The translations under genes and the position numbers were made by a program. 64,000 nucleotides of DNA, taken from positions 3,162,001 to 3,226,000 of the forward strand of contig NZ_CP171225.1 in assembly GCF_043226085.1 (NCBI RefSeq), read 5' to 3'. The DNA comes from Amaricoccus sp003258405. Lineage in GTDB: Bacteria > Pseudomonadota > Alphaproteobacteria > Rhodobacterales > Rhodobacteraceae. The first letter of the stretch is position 1, and each line of letters begins with the position of its first letter. Below the pieces are notes generated by a model. That model was given only the letters and a program-made list of their open reading frames with translations, was not told the origin of the DNA and did not search any database. Shown one piece after another: positions 29,044 to 37,260 of the stretch.

Positions 29044-29139
29044 ATCCTATCACGCAGCTGGTTTGCCTTGTTTCCCCGGCTTCTGCACAATTGAGCAGCT
29101 ACCGGGAACCCGACCGACATCCAGAAGCCTGATGTCCGA

Positions 29140-29772
29140 TCACGTCCAAACGTCGGCGTTCTCGGACATGTCACGCCGGCAGCCAACGCCCGACATGCTG
29201 GACGTAGCGCCATAACCGGTGCCGCCCCGGATCAATCCGTCTTTCGGCATCAATCCGTCTGGCCTTGCCAAGTCCATGCGTTTCTCCTGAAGCCACCGGA
29301 TAATCTCCTCTTCCCGCGGCACGAGCTGTTCGGCCAGATCGCCGGCGAAGGTCCGCAGGGCAGGCAGATTCAGACCGTTCACCCCGACCACGACCGGAAT
29401 GTCTCGACTGAGCGCATCAACGATCAGGCCACAGAACCCGTGCCCTGACGCTTCCCGCGTGCCGAATTTGTTGACGATCATGACTTCGGCGCCGTCAAGA
29501 CCTGCTGCGGCCGCGACGACCGCCATTTCAAGCGCTCCCGCATCCAGCCTGCACCCGCGCGATCCCGAGCCCAAATTCTGGTGGATGGGAAGGGTCGGCC
29601 CGTCCGGTAGGACGCGCAAGGCGGTCTCGCACGGATGCCGGTCAGCGTCGGCAGGCTCGGTCTGGACGACACCCGCGAGGCGGACCCCGTCACGGCGCAG
29701 GCGCTCGGCGAGGGCTGCCAGTGCCAGTGCCGCCGCGCCACGCCCTTCCATCATCAGATAGCCAAACTTCAC
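29140..29772 (-). CDS. DUF2478-family protein, putative nucleotide-binding molybdenum-linked factor
   Basis: A 210-residue protein starting VKFGYLMMEGRGAAALALAALAERL; the GTG at 29772 has an AGGTGA ribosome site and matches where DUF2478 proteins start, while the ATG at 29823 adds a poorly conserved leader. Conserved features are the RLAGVVQTE strand, the GCRLDAGALE segment and VMIVNKFGTREASGHGF, which resembles the base/phosphate regions of P-loop NTPase-like folds although no clear Walker A is present. DUF2478 genes often accompany molybdenum genes; here it is downstream of a molybdopterin reductase. Exact role unknown. Confidence 0.75.
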   Translation of the reverse strand: MKFGYLMMEGRGAAALALAALAERLRRDGVRLAGVVQTEPADADRHPCETALRVLPDGPTLPIHQNLGSGSRGCRLDAGALEMAVVAAAAGLDGAEVMIVNKFGTREASGHGFCGLIVDALSRDIPVVVGVNGLNLPALRTFAGDLAEQLVPREEEIIRWLQEKRMDLARPDGLMPKDGLIRGGTGYGATSSMSGVGCRRDMSENADVWT

Positions 29773-29854
29773 GCTCACTTCACCTGGTATGGTGCCCCCA
29801 GGTCCGCAGAGAGGCGCTTCCACCCGGTTGCGGGCCTGCCCCTCTGGACCAGAA

Positions 29855-29885
29855 CCTTTTCAGACGGCATTGCCGTCTGAAAAGG
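29855..29885. terminator. Perfect 15-bp hairpin containing the Neisseria-type DUS word
   Basis: CCTTTTCAGACGGCA (29855-29869) and TGCCGTCTGAAAAGG (29871-29885) are perfect inverted arms around one base. Each arm contains GCCGTCTGAA or its complement, the 10-base Neisseria DNA uptake word. It lies between the reductase stop and the DUF2478 start on the same strand, so it may terminate or attenuate the reductase transcript. No T run follows on the minus strand. Confidence 0.55.
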
Positions 29886-29905
29886 ACTTTGGTCAAATCG
29901 ATAAC

Positions 29906-29959
29906 CTGGAGCGAAATCCATTCTTCAAGCTGTTTCAGTTTGAACCGTTTTCGCTCCAG
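29906..29959. repeat. Long inverted repeat downstream of the reductase gene
   Basis: CTGGAGCGAAA (29906-29916) and TTTCGCTCCAG (29949-29959) form a perfect 11-bp stem; the 32-base loop holds a smaller TTCAA / TTGAA pair. It lies 30 bases beyond the reductase stop and could stabilise or end that mRNA. A 16-base piece of its loop (29927-29942) recurs at 38578-38593, near the other island end. Confidence 0.5.
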
Positions 29960-29988
29960 CCGCACCGATCCGACGTTATGGCGAACGA

Positions 29989-32457
29989 TCAGCTGGCCGG
30001 TTGGCTGAAGACCGTGACCGGCGGCAGCGGACCGTCGAACCGCTCGACATCTGCGACGCCAGTGTGACCGCAATTGCCTTGAGCCAGTTTCGATGTGGCG
30101 ATACCGGTCGTGAGCGTGTTGACGTCACCATAGACGCAAAGGCTCCCGATCTGCCGCGGGTTTTCAGGATCGAACCAGCCGCCTTCGTTGATGCGAACGA
30201 CCCCCGGCATGATTTCATCGGTGATCTTCAGACCGGCGAGCAGCTGGCCGCGATCGTTGAAGACGCGCACCACGTCACCGTCCTTGAGCCCGCGCTGCTC
30301 TGCATCCGCCGGGTTCATCCAGCACGGCTCGCGCCCCTTGATCTCGTAGGTCTCGCGGTTGACCGTGCCGCAGAGCTGGGAGTGCAGCCGCATCTGCGGG
30401 TGGTTTGCCGCAAGGTGCAGCGGATATTGGGTCGTGGGACCGGCAAGGCGTTCGATCGGCTCCATCCAGGTCGCATGGGGCGGGCAGTCGTCATAGCCGT
30501 ACCGCTCGATCGCCGTCGAATAGAGCTCGAACTTGCCCGACGCCGTGCCCAGCGCGTTCAGCAACGGATCCTCTCGGAAGTCGGCGTGGCGAACGAATTC
30601 CTCCTGGGCCTCGGTCACCGGGAAGGCGAGCGGCTTGTTGCTGTCCCAGAAGACCTCGAAGACCGGCATCTCCATGCCCTTGGCACGGGACTCGATCTTT
30701 GCCGCCTCGTAGATGTTCCGGATCCAATCCATTTCGGTCAGGCCCTGGGTGAAGGCGTAGCCTTGGCCGAGCTGTTCGGAAATGGCCGCGAAGATGTCGA
30801 AATCGCTGCGGGCCTCGAAGACCGGATCGACCACCTTCTTCATCGGGACGATGTGGCTGAGAGCATAGTCTCCGACCTGCTCGATGTCGTTGCGTTCGTA
30901 GGAGGTCGTCGCCGGAAGCACGATGTCGGCGTGCCGCGCCGAGGCCGTCCATTGAACGTCATGCACAACGAAGGTGTCGAGATTGCGCCAGGCGCGCAGC
31001 ATCTCGTTGCGGTCCTGATGGTGTGAGAAGGGATTGCCACCCACCCAGTAGGCCATCTTCACGAGCGGCAGCTCGATCTCGTGGCCATTGAACTGCATCG
31101 TCTTGCCGGGGTTGAGCAACGTCTCGACGAAGCGCGAAACGGGGATCGAGACCGAGCCGCTCTGCGCCAGCCACGCAGCGCCCTCGTTCGCCTGCCCCGA
31201 AGCATCATCGATCGCCTTCAGGATCGGCGTGGTATGGGTCGGAGACCCACCCGACGCGTAGTGGTAGCTCAGCCCGTAGCCACCACCCGGCAGACCGATC
31301 TGGCCCAGCATCGCGGCCAGCGTGATCAGCATCCAGTGGATCTGTTCGCCGTGGTGCTGACGCTGCGTCGAATAGCCGAGCGCAAGCATCGTGCGGTTCC
31401 CGGCGAAGCGTCTGGCCAGATCGCGAAGCGTCTCCGCCGGCAGGCCGCAGATCTCGGCCGCCCAGTCTGCGGTCTTCGGCGTGCCATCGCTCTGGCCGAG
31501 CAGATAAGGCAGGAACTTGTCGAAACCCGACGTGTAGCGATCGAGGAATGCCTGGTCGTGAAGTCCCTCTTCGTAGAGCGTGTGAGCAATGCCGAGCATC
31601 ATCGCGACATCGGTCTGCGGGCGCGGTGCGATCCACTCGCCGTTCAGTTCCGCGCAGGTTTCGGTCCGCACGGGGTCGATGCAGATGACCGGCGTCCCTG
31701 CCGCCTTCATCAGCGCGACACCGGGCCAGGCGCCATGGTCCGCCACCTGCCAGGAGATCTGCGAATTGTTGAGCGGATTGCAGCCCCAGAAGACCATCAG
31801 CTCGCAATTTTCTGCGAGGTTGTTCCAGGTCGTGCATTGCTCGTAGACCTCGAGCGAGCCCGAGACATAGGGCAGGATCACCTGCGCCGCACCGGTCGAA
31901 TAATCGCCCGTGCTGTTGGTGTAGCTGCCGGTGAGGTTGAGCATCCGGCGCAGCAGGGTCTGGCAGTTGTGGAGCTTGCCCGGGCTCTTCCAGCCATAGG
32001 AACCGGCAAAGAGCGCCTGCTGGCCATAGGTTTCGCGCACGCGCACGATCTCGTTGGCGACCAGTTCAATTGCCTGTTCCCAGCTCACCCGCACGAAATC
32101 GCCCGCGCCGCGGCCGTCCGGATCGGCTCCGGGACCCTGCTCGAGCCAAGCCCGCCGGACCATGGGATAACGGATCCGGGACTCTGAATAGAGTGAGTCC
32201 AACACGCCGGGGAGCTGCGGCGACGGATGCGGATCCCCCTCCCACGGTTTGAACTCGACCGCGCGGCCATCCTCGACCACACCGTAGAAGACACCCCAGT
32301 GGCAGCCCGAGAGCACGCCCTGCGTGCCGGTCTGAGCGACGGCTCCACGCGCGAAGAGGGGCAGGCTGGCCAGGCCGAGCGCGGCGGCGGATCCTTTGAG
32401 GAAGGTCCGCTTTGAAAGCGATGGGCCGTTCAGTTTCGGCTCGCAATTCTTGGTCAT
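29989..32457 (-). CDS. dorA: DMSO/TMAO reductase, molybdopterin catalytic subunit
   Basis: Periplasmic bis-MGD molybdoenzyme reducing DMSO and/or TMAO as terminal electron acceptor. The 822-residue length equals Rhodobacter DorA. The Tat signal reads SKRTFLK (Lys-Arg in place of the twin Arg) and ends near AVA-Q (41/42). The Mo ligand is S187 in GDYSTGA; GSYGWKSPG holds Y154 and W156, equivalent to Tyr114/Trp116 that mark DMSO reductase, whereas TorA lacks the Tyr. There is no N-terminal Fe-S cysteine motif, as in this subfamily. Start ATG at 32457 follows AAGGACAG. Upstream lie its chaperone and a cytochrome on the same strand. Confidence 0.9.
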   Translation of the reverse strand: MTKNCEPKLNGPSLSKRTFLKGSAAALGLASLPLFARGAVAQTGTQGVLSGCHWGVFYGVVEDGRAVEFKPWEGDPHPSPQLPGVLDSLYSESRIRYPMVRRAWLEQGPGADPDGRGAGDFVRVSWEQAIELVANEIVRVRETYGQQALFAGSYGWKSPGKLHNCQTLLRRMLNLTGSYTNSTGDYSTGAAQVILPYVSGSLEVYEQCTTWNNLAENCELMVFWGCNPLNNSQISWQVADHGAWPGVALMKAAGTPVICIDPVRTETCAELNGEWIAPRPQTDVAMMLGIAHTLYEEGLHDQAFLDRYTSGFDKFLPYLLGQSDGTPKTADWAAEICGLPAETLRDLARRFAGNRTMLALGYSTQRQHHGEQIHWMLITLAAMLGQIGLPGGGYGLSYHYASGGSPTHTTPILKAIDDASGQANEGAAWLAQSGSVSIPVSRFVETLLNPGKTMQFNGHEIELPLVKMAYWVGGNPFSHHQDRNEMLRAWRNLDTFVVHDVQWTASARHADIVLPATTSYERNDIEQVGDYALSHIVPMKKVVDPVFEARSDFDIFAAISEQLGQGYAFTQGLTEMDWIRNIYEAAKIESRAKGMEMPVFEVFWDSNKPLAFPVTEAQEEFVRHADFREDPLLNALGTASGKFELYSTAIERYGYDDCPPHATWMEPIERLAGPTTQYPLHLAANHPQMRLHSQLCGTVNRETYEIKGREPCWMNPADAEQRGLKDGDVVRVFNDRGQLLAGLKITDEIMPGVVRINEGGWFDPENPRQIGSLCVYGDVNTLTTGIATSKLAQGNCGHTGVADVERFDGPLPPVTVFSQPAS

Positions 32458-32468
32458 AACCTGTCCTT

Positions 32469-33128
32469 TCAGATCGAAGCCGCAGCGGAGGGCCGGTCGG
32501 ATCCGGCCACGCCCGATCGGGCTTGTCTTGTTCTTTTGGCAAACGCGGTCAGCAGGAGCGCGACGGCCCCGTAGAATCCGCTGCGATCTGCCTCGGCGAG
32601 GGAAGCCGCGAACCGGTCGATCCAGTCCAATTCGTCGAGCAGGGCGGGGACGATATCGGAGCGGTCCCGCCGCAACGCCTCCGCCAGTGCCGCAAGTTGG
32701 ATTGCGACATGGTCGGGAGGTTCGCAGCACCCTTCGGCCACATGTATGTCCAGCCCGCGAAGAAGCCGCTGCATCCGGCCAACGGCAGGGCCGAAGAGGC
32801 GGCCGGTACCATCCCAGACGCTGGCATAAGGCGGGAGGCCGCGCTGCCTGAAGATACCCTCGAACAAGGCCGTATGCCGCCGCTGGAGCGCGATGACCGC
32901 TTCGGCCACGGGACCGACCGACAGGTGCCGACAGAGCGCGGCCGTCGCATCCGGCTGGCAAAGAAGTGCCCCGATCTGCTGGAGCGCAGCCTGTCCCTCG
33001 ATCGAGCGGGCGGCTTCAAGGCGCGCCGCGTCGGGCGGGTTCAGGAACTGAAGAGCGAGCCAGTCCGCAATCAGGGCAAGATCGGCAGAAGACACTTCGG
33101 AGGGCGCGGAATGTGGGACAGCGTTCAT
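32469..33128 (-). CDS. torD: TorD/DmsD-family chaperone for the reductase
   Basis: Cytosolic chaperone that holds the apo-reductase and its Tat leader until the molybdenum cofactor is inserted. The all-helical 219-residue protein shows the family signature PPYASVW (with the E/P-rich turn) and PPDHVAIQLAALAEAL. It starts 4 bases inside the end of the cytochrome gene and ends 11 bases before the reductase start, so cytochrome, chaperone and reductase are one operon. Identity as TorD-like is good; the DorD name would fit equally. Confidence 0.85.
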   Translation of the reverse strand: MNAVPHSAPSEVSSADLALIADWLALQFLNPPDAARLEAARSIEGQAALQQIGALLCQPDATAALCRHLSVGPVAEAVIALQRRHTALFEGIFRQRGLPPYASVWDGTGRLFGPAVGRMQRLLRGLDIHVAEGCCEPPDHVAIQLAALAEALRRDRSDIVPALLDELDWIDRFAASLAEADRSGFYGAVALLLTAFAKRTRQARSGVAGSDRPSAAASI

Positions 33129-34750
33129 TCGACGCCTCCATCACTCTCGTTCAGATCCTTCGAGTGGTTCTGAAGGTAGGCGAGGATCAGACGATACTGA
33201 TCATCGTTGAAGGAGGTGAACCGACGCATCGATTTCATCGTGCCGATCCATTGGTTCGCCGTGAAATGAGTCTTCTGTGGCAGGACGTGACACGCCGCAC
33301 AGGCCTTCTGGAAGGTATCCTGGCTGTAGCTCCACACCGCACCGCGATCGTCGTTGAGATCCGTCGCGTCCGACCAGAGCGTGATCTCGACCGGGACCCA
33401 GGACTGGCCGGTATCGGCATCGGTCTCGGGTTCGCCGCGCTGGACAGCGTCGGCTGCCGCATCCGAGAGAACGGCCATCATGACCCGCTGACCCTTCGCC
33501 TGATAGATAACGGACGGAGCGTCGGTCATCTGCCAGCCTTCGATCCGCAAGCCGGCCTTGTCTCCATCTCTGGCGGTGACTGTGGCAAGGGCGCCGCCCA
33601 GCAGCTTCCCCTGCTCTTCAGAGCCGCTATCGACATCGGCCGCGTCGAGCCAGACATCCTTCGTTCCGACCACCGTTGCCTGGGCGCCCTGAGCGATTTC
33701 CGAAGCCGGCGAGATGGGCAAGTTCGGTGCCGCCGCAATCGCGGTTTCGAGCATGACCAGTTCGTCGGTGTGATTCGGCTCCGGCATGCCCGGCGCGGGT
33801 TCGTGAACAGCGGGCACGTGCTTGAGATAGAGTGCCATGGCCTGCACGTCGTCAAACGGCAGTTTCGACGTATTCAGGATGACTTCGGCCATATCTCCGT
33901 CGGCCGACCGTCCGACCGGGTTGACGCCCGTGTGGAGATAGTTCGCGATCGACGCCTCGGACCAGAAACCGATCCCGGTCTCGTCGGGCGTGATGTTGGG
34001 GAACCAGCCGGTCCCATCGGTATTCGGTCCGCCGCCATAGCGCTTCGAGGCGATCACGTTGCCCATGAGCCCGCGCGGCGAATGGCATTCGGCGCAATGG
34101 CCCGGACCTTCCACCAGATACGCCCCCTTGTGGTAGGCTTCGGGGTCTGCACCTTCGGGGACCGGGCCCGGCTCGAAGCGTTGCCCATCAAGAAACGCAA
34201 GGCGCCAGACGCCAACGCCACGGCGGATGTTGTAGGGGAACTTCAGGTCGTGCTCGGGCACGGCGTCGGTTTCAGCCGGCAAGGTCATCATGTAGGCATA
34301 GAGGTCGCGGACATCTTCGCCGGTCAGACGCTGGTAGGACGTGTAGGGAAATGCGGGGTAGAGGTTCTGCCCGTCCGGCCACACGCCATCCGGCCCGACC
34401 CCTTCGCGCAGCGCACGGTCAAACTGGGCGAGCGTCCAGTCGCCGATGCCGTGTTCCTTGTCAGGTGAGATATTCGGCATGTGGAACACGCCGAACTGCG
34501 TGTCGAGACTCCGACCGCCACCCAGGATGGTATCGTCTTCCTGTCCGGGCGTGGCATGGCAGGTGGCACAATCCGATGCGACGAATACGAAACGCCCGTT
34601 TGCGAGGTCCGCGCCCTCGAGCGAGGGGAGATCGCGGTCGGGATGCGTGGCCGACCAGGTCCAGGGAGAGGTCAGGACGACGAAGCCGAGCCCGCCCAGA
34701 ACCAAAAGGCTCCCCCCGAGTCCAAGAAGTGTCCTGCGATTGAAGCTCAT
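33125..34750 (-). CDS. Triheme c-type cytochrome with TorC-like C-terminal domain, no NapC part
   Basis: Membrane-anchored periplasmic electron carrier of 541 residues. One N-terminal helix (about 7-28) is followed by two cytochrome c domains of alcohol/gluconate-dehydrogenase cytochrome type, hemes at C61-H65 (CATCH) and C219-H223 (CAECH). After a linker, residues about 358-541 match the C-terminal part of TorC/DorC: an SH3-like segment (LRIEGWQMTD, GQRVMMAVL) and a heme at C484-H488 (CAACH) followed by HFTANQWIGTMKSM. The NapC/NirT tetraheme half of TorC/DorC is absent. It should feed the reductase, but probably from a cytochrome or bc1 source. Start at 34750 has GGAGG 8 bases upstream; a second ATG lies at 34756. 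Confidence 0.88.
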   Translation of the reverse strand: MSFNRRTLLGLGGSLLVLGGLGFVVLTSPWTWSATHPDRDLPSLEGADLANGRFVFVASDCATCHATPGQEDDTILGGGRSLDTQFGVFHMPNISPDKEHGIGDWTLAQFDRALREGVGPDGVWPDGQNLYPAFPYTSYQRLTGEDVRDLYAYMMTLPAETDAVPEHDLKFPYNIRRGVGVWRLAFLDGQRFEPGPVPEGADPEAYHKGAYLVEGPGHCAECHSPRGLMGNVIASKRYGGGPNTDGTGWFPNITPDETGIGFWSEASIANYLHTGVNPVGRSADGDMAEVILNTSKLPFDDVQAMALYLKHVPAVHEPAPGMPEPNHTDELVMLETAIAAAPNLPISPASEIAQGAQATVVGTKDVWLDAADVDSGSEEQGKLLGGALATVTARDGDKAGLRIEGWQMTDAPSVIYQAKGQRVMMAVLSDAAADAVQRGEPETDADTGQSWVPVEITLWSDATDLNDDRGAVWSYSQDTFQKACAACHVLPQKTHFTANQWIGTMKSMRRFTSFNDDQYRLILAYLQNHSKDLNESDGGVE

Positions 34751-34833
34751 GGTCATTGCCTCCGGTCCGGCCGACAGAGATAGGACGGCCACGCAGGGCA
34801 TAGCACTTGCGTCCATGGCAAAGGCTGACAGCT

Positions 34834-34860
34834 TGTAAATGGATGTAAACGTCATGTAAA
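34834..34860. promoter_or_regulatory. Three phased TGTAAA direct repeats in the dor-type promoter
   Basis: TGTAAA occurs at 34834, 34844 and 34855, spaced 10 and 11 bases, one helical turn each. They lie in the 188-base gap between the divergent cytochrome-reductase operon and the kinase-regulator operon. Direct repeats with this phasing are the usual target layout of OmpR-family regulators such as the one encoded next door. Which promoter they serve cannot be told. Confidence 0.6.
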
Positions 34861-34938
34861 AACGGTTCGATCTGGGCAGGCGCTGCGCCGGGAGCTTGAC
34901 GGCCGGACAGATGCGCCTGCGTCCCAACTGCCAGCGAT

Positions 34939-37260
34939 ATGAAAATGCCCCTGTCCGCTGATCACCTCTCCGAGATCCTGCGCCGCGAAAGCGCTGCTCT
35001 GGTGAAGGAAACAGTGCGGCTCGCGCTGGAAATGGGCTTCACCGACCAGACAAGCTCCATGCGGGCGGCCTGGACGGAAGCCACGGAGCGTCTGAACGAT
35101 TGCATCGTCTCCTACCTGTGCGATCCCCTGCGCCAGGGCCGTCTCGACGGACGGCACGACTATCGCAGCGACAAGCGGTTCGAATCTCTTCGTGAGATCG
35201 CCTGGCGGCATCACGACGCCGGCGTGCCGCTTGAGCTCCACCACGGATTGTTCAGACTCTATCGCCGCGTCTACATTGAACATCTTGCGGCGCTGTTCCA
35301 CACCGAGGTCGGCCTGTCCGGCTCGGGGATCGAGGATGCGCCTGCTCTCGTCGACCGGCTCGAGGATTTCTTTGACGAGGCGGACCAAGCGATGCTTTCA
35401 CCCTGGGCGGTGTCCCGACCAGGCGATGCGGCACTTGCCGACAGTGTTCGCCGCCTTACCCGGGAACGCGATCAGTATTTCGGGGTCATCGAAAGCCTGC
35501 GAGGTCCGGTGTTCATTGCCGGTGAGGACGGCAAGCTCGTGAACGCAAACCAGGCGGCGCTCCAGACGTTTCTCGGCCTGTCCGAGGTCGGTGCCCTCAC
35601 CTATCGCCTGGCTCTCCAGCCTCATCGCCGCGAGCTCCAGGCTGTGGTCGACGGGATTCTCGGCTCCCCTGGCGATCAGTGGCGCGCGATCTGGCTCCAG
35701 ACCCATGGCGACACCCGTTGTTTCGATATACGTGTCCGCGACGTCGAAGACACGGTCAACAAGCTTGACCGCTGGCAGATCATCTTGCTGCACGACGTGA
35801 CAGAGCATCTTCGCGCGGTCCAGCGCGCCCGCGAGGCCGAAAACGCCATGTCGGTCTTTCTCGCGGCGATGAGCCACGAGATCCGTGGTCCGCTTCACAG
35901 CGTGCTCGGCGCGGCCGCGCTTCTGGAGGGCGCCGAACCGAATGAAACCGAGCGGCTCGTCGAGCTCATCGGCGTCGCGGCCCGCGGCCTTAATGCGACC
36001 CTGGAGAACGTACTCAGCTTTTCCCGGTTCGAGCATCAATCCCCCCAGCCCAGGCCGGAACCGGTGGCCATCGGAGACGCGCTCGGAAATTTCACCAGAA
36101 CCCAGGAGATCCTCGCCCGCCAGCAAGGCGTCCCGCTGCACCTCGAATTGGCGCCGGGAGCGGCACGGGAGGTCCAGCTCGATTGGTCGATGACCCAGCA
36201 GATCCTGGGAAACCTGGTCCGGAATGCGCTCAGACATGATGACGGCCGGGGTGTCACGGTCAGCCTGCACATCGATGCCGACGAACTTGTCTTCCGCATC
36301 GACGATCATGGCCCCGGCATGCCGAAGGACATCCGTGACATGCTGGCGAACGGGGTTGCCGAGCTTCGGCCGCGTGTCACCGGGCGCGAGGGTTCGGGGC
36401 TCGGACTGGCGATTTCCCAGCGGATGACCCTCGCGCTCGGCGGACAGATCTCGGTACGGGATCCGGAAGTCGGCACCTCGGTCGAGGTTCGCCTGCCGCT
36501 CGTCCCGGCCAGATCCGCTCCCCGCCCGCCCACGACGCGCAACTCCGGCGGCCAACTCGCGTCCAGCTGCCTCGTGGTGGATGACGACCCGATCAGCGGA
36601 CTCGTGACCGCCGCCATGCTCGAGCGCCTGGGCCTCTCGGTCGACCACGCGGGGGATCTCGGCCAGGCCAACGCTCTTTGCGCAGCCCAACCCGATGACT
36701 ATGACTTCTTCATCGTGGATTATCGTCTGGCCGACGGGACGGGGATAGATTTTGCGCGGATGATCCGGTTTGATCCGGTCCTGCGAGGAAAACCGGTGAT
36801 CTTGTTGAGCGCAAATGTCGACCGGGTCCGCGAACGCCCCGAGGACGCGACGATGTTCGCGGCGATCCTCGAAAAGCCGCTCGACGCGGCAGCACTCGCA
36901 GAAACCGTCCGGATCCGGACACGGCTACCCACTGGTGCGGCTCTGCTCGAAGGGCTGTCGCCCTCCGTGCGGCGGCGCATGGCCGAAGCCTTCGCAGAGA
37001 GCTGGTCGGAGTTCAGGGCAATGCTCACCGGGAAGACAGCCGCCGAAAGAGACGCGACGATTGAAAGCCGGGCGCACAAGCTCGCGAACGGCGCCAGGAC
37101 TTTCGGCCTGACCGAACTGGCGGACGCGCTTCGCTCCCTCGAATATGCCCACCGAACCGACAGCGTGGACGCTGAAGAACGCGAAGCTGCGCGGGCGCAG
37201 GTTCTGAGCTGCGCGCTGAAGCCCGACTGGCCAGACAGCGTCCTGAGAGGCGCGGAATGA
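34939..37260 (+). CDS. Soluble tripartite hybrid histidine kinase (TorS/DorS role)
   Basis: Sensor kinase of 773 residues. The N-terminal 150 residues are helical with no membrane segment (similar in feel to RsbRD-type helical input domains; inference). A PAS domain spans about 170-290, the HisKA motif AMSHEIRGPLHS gives H313, the ATPase part has NLVRNALRH and GSGLGLAIS, a receiver domain has SCLVVDDD and phosphoacceptor D594 (FIVDYR), and a C-terminal HPt domain has AHKLANG with H713. This His-Asp-His order equals TorS, but the periplasmic sensing part is missing. It overlaps the response regulator gene by 4 bases. Confidence 0.9.
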   Translation: MKMPLSADHLSEILRRESAALVKETVRLALEMGFTDQTSSMRAAWTEATERLNDCIVSYLCDPLRQGRLDGRHDYRSDKRFESLREIAWRHHDAGVPLELHHGLFRLYRRVYIEHLAALFHTEVGLSGSGIEDAPALVDRLEDFFDEADQAMLSPWAVSRPGDAALADSVRRLTRERDQYFGVIESLRGPVFIAGEDGKLVNANQAALQTFLGLSEVGALTYRLALQPHRRELQAVVDGILGSPGDQWRAIWLQTHGDTRCFDIRVRDVEDTVNKLDRWQIILLHDVTEHLRAVQRAREAENAMSVFLAAMSHEIRGPLHSVLGAAALLEGAEPNETERLVELIGVAARGLNATLENVLSFSRFEHQSPQPRPEPVAIGDALGNFTRTQEILARQQGVPLHLELAPGAAREVQLDWSMTQQILGNLVRNALRHDDGRGVTVSLHIDADELVFRIDDHGPGMPKDIRDMLANGVAELRPRVTGREGSGLGLAISQRMTLALGGQISVRDPEVGTSVEVRLPLVPARSAPRPPTTRNSGGQLASSCLVVDDDPISGLVTAAMLERLGLSVDHAGDLGQANALCAAQPDDYDFFIVDYRLADGTGIDFARMIRFDPVLRGKPVILLSANVDRVRERPEDATMFAAILEKPLDAAALAETVRIRTRLPTGAALLEGLSPSVRRRMAEAFAESWSEFRAMLTGKTAAERDATIESRAHKLANGARTFGLTELADALRSLEYAHRTDSVDAEEREAARAQVLSCALKPDWPDSVLRGAE

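Noticed and set aside
29780..30073. Small minus-strand open frame between the DUF2478 gene and the reductase
   Set aside because: It runs through both inverted repeats and overlaps the 3' end of the reductase gene; no ribosome site or conserved feature.
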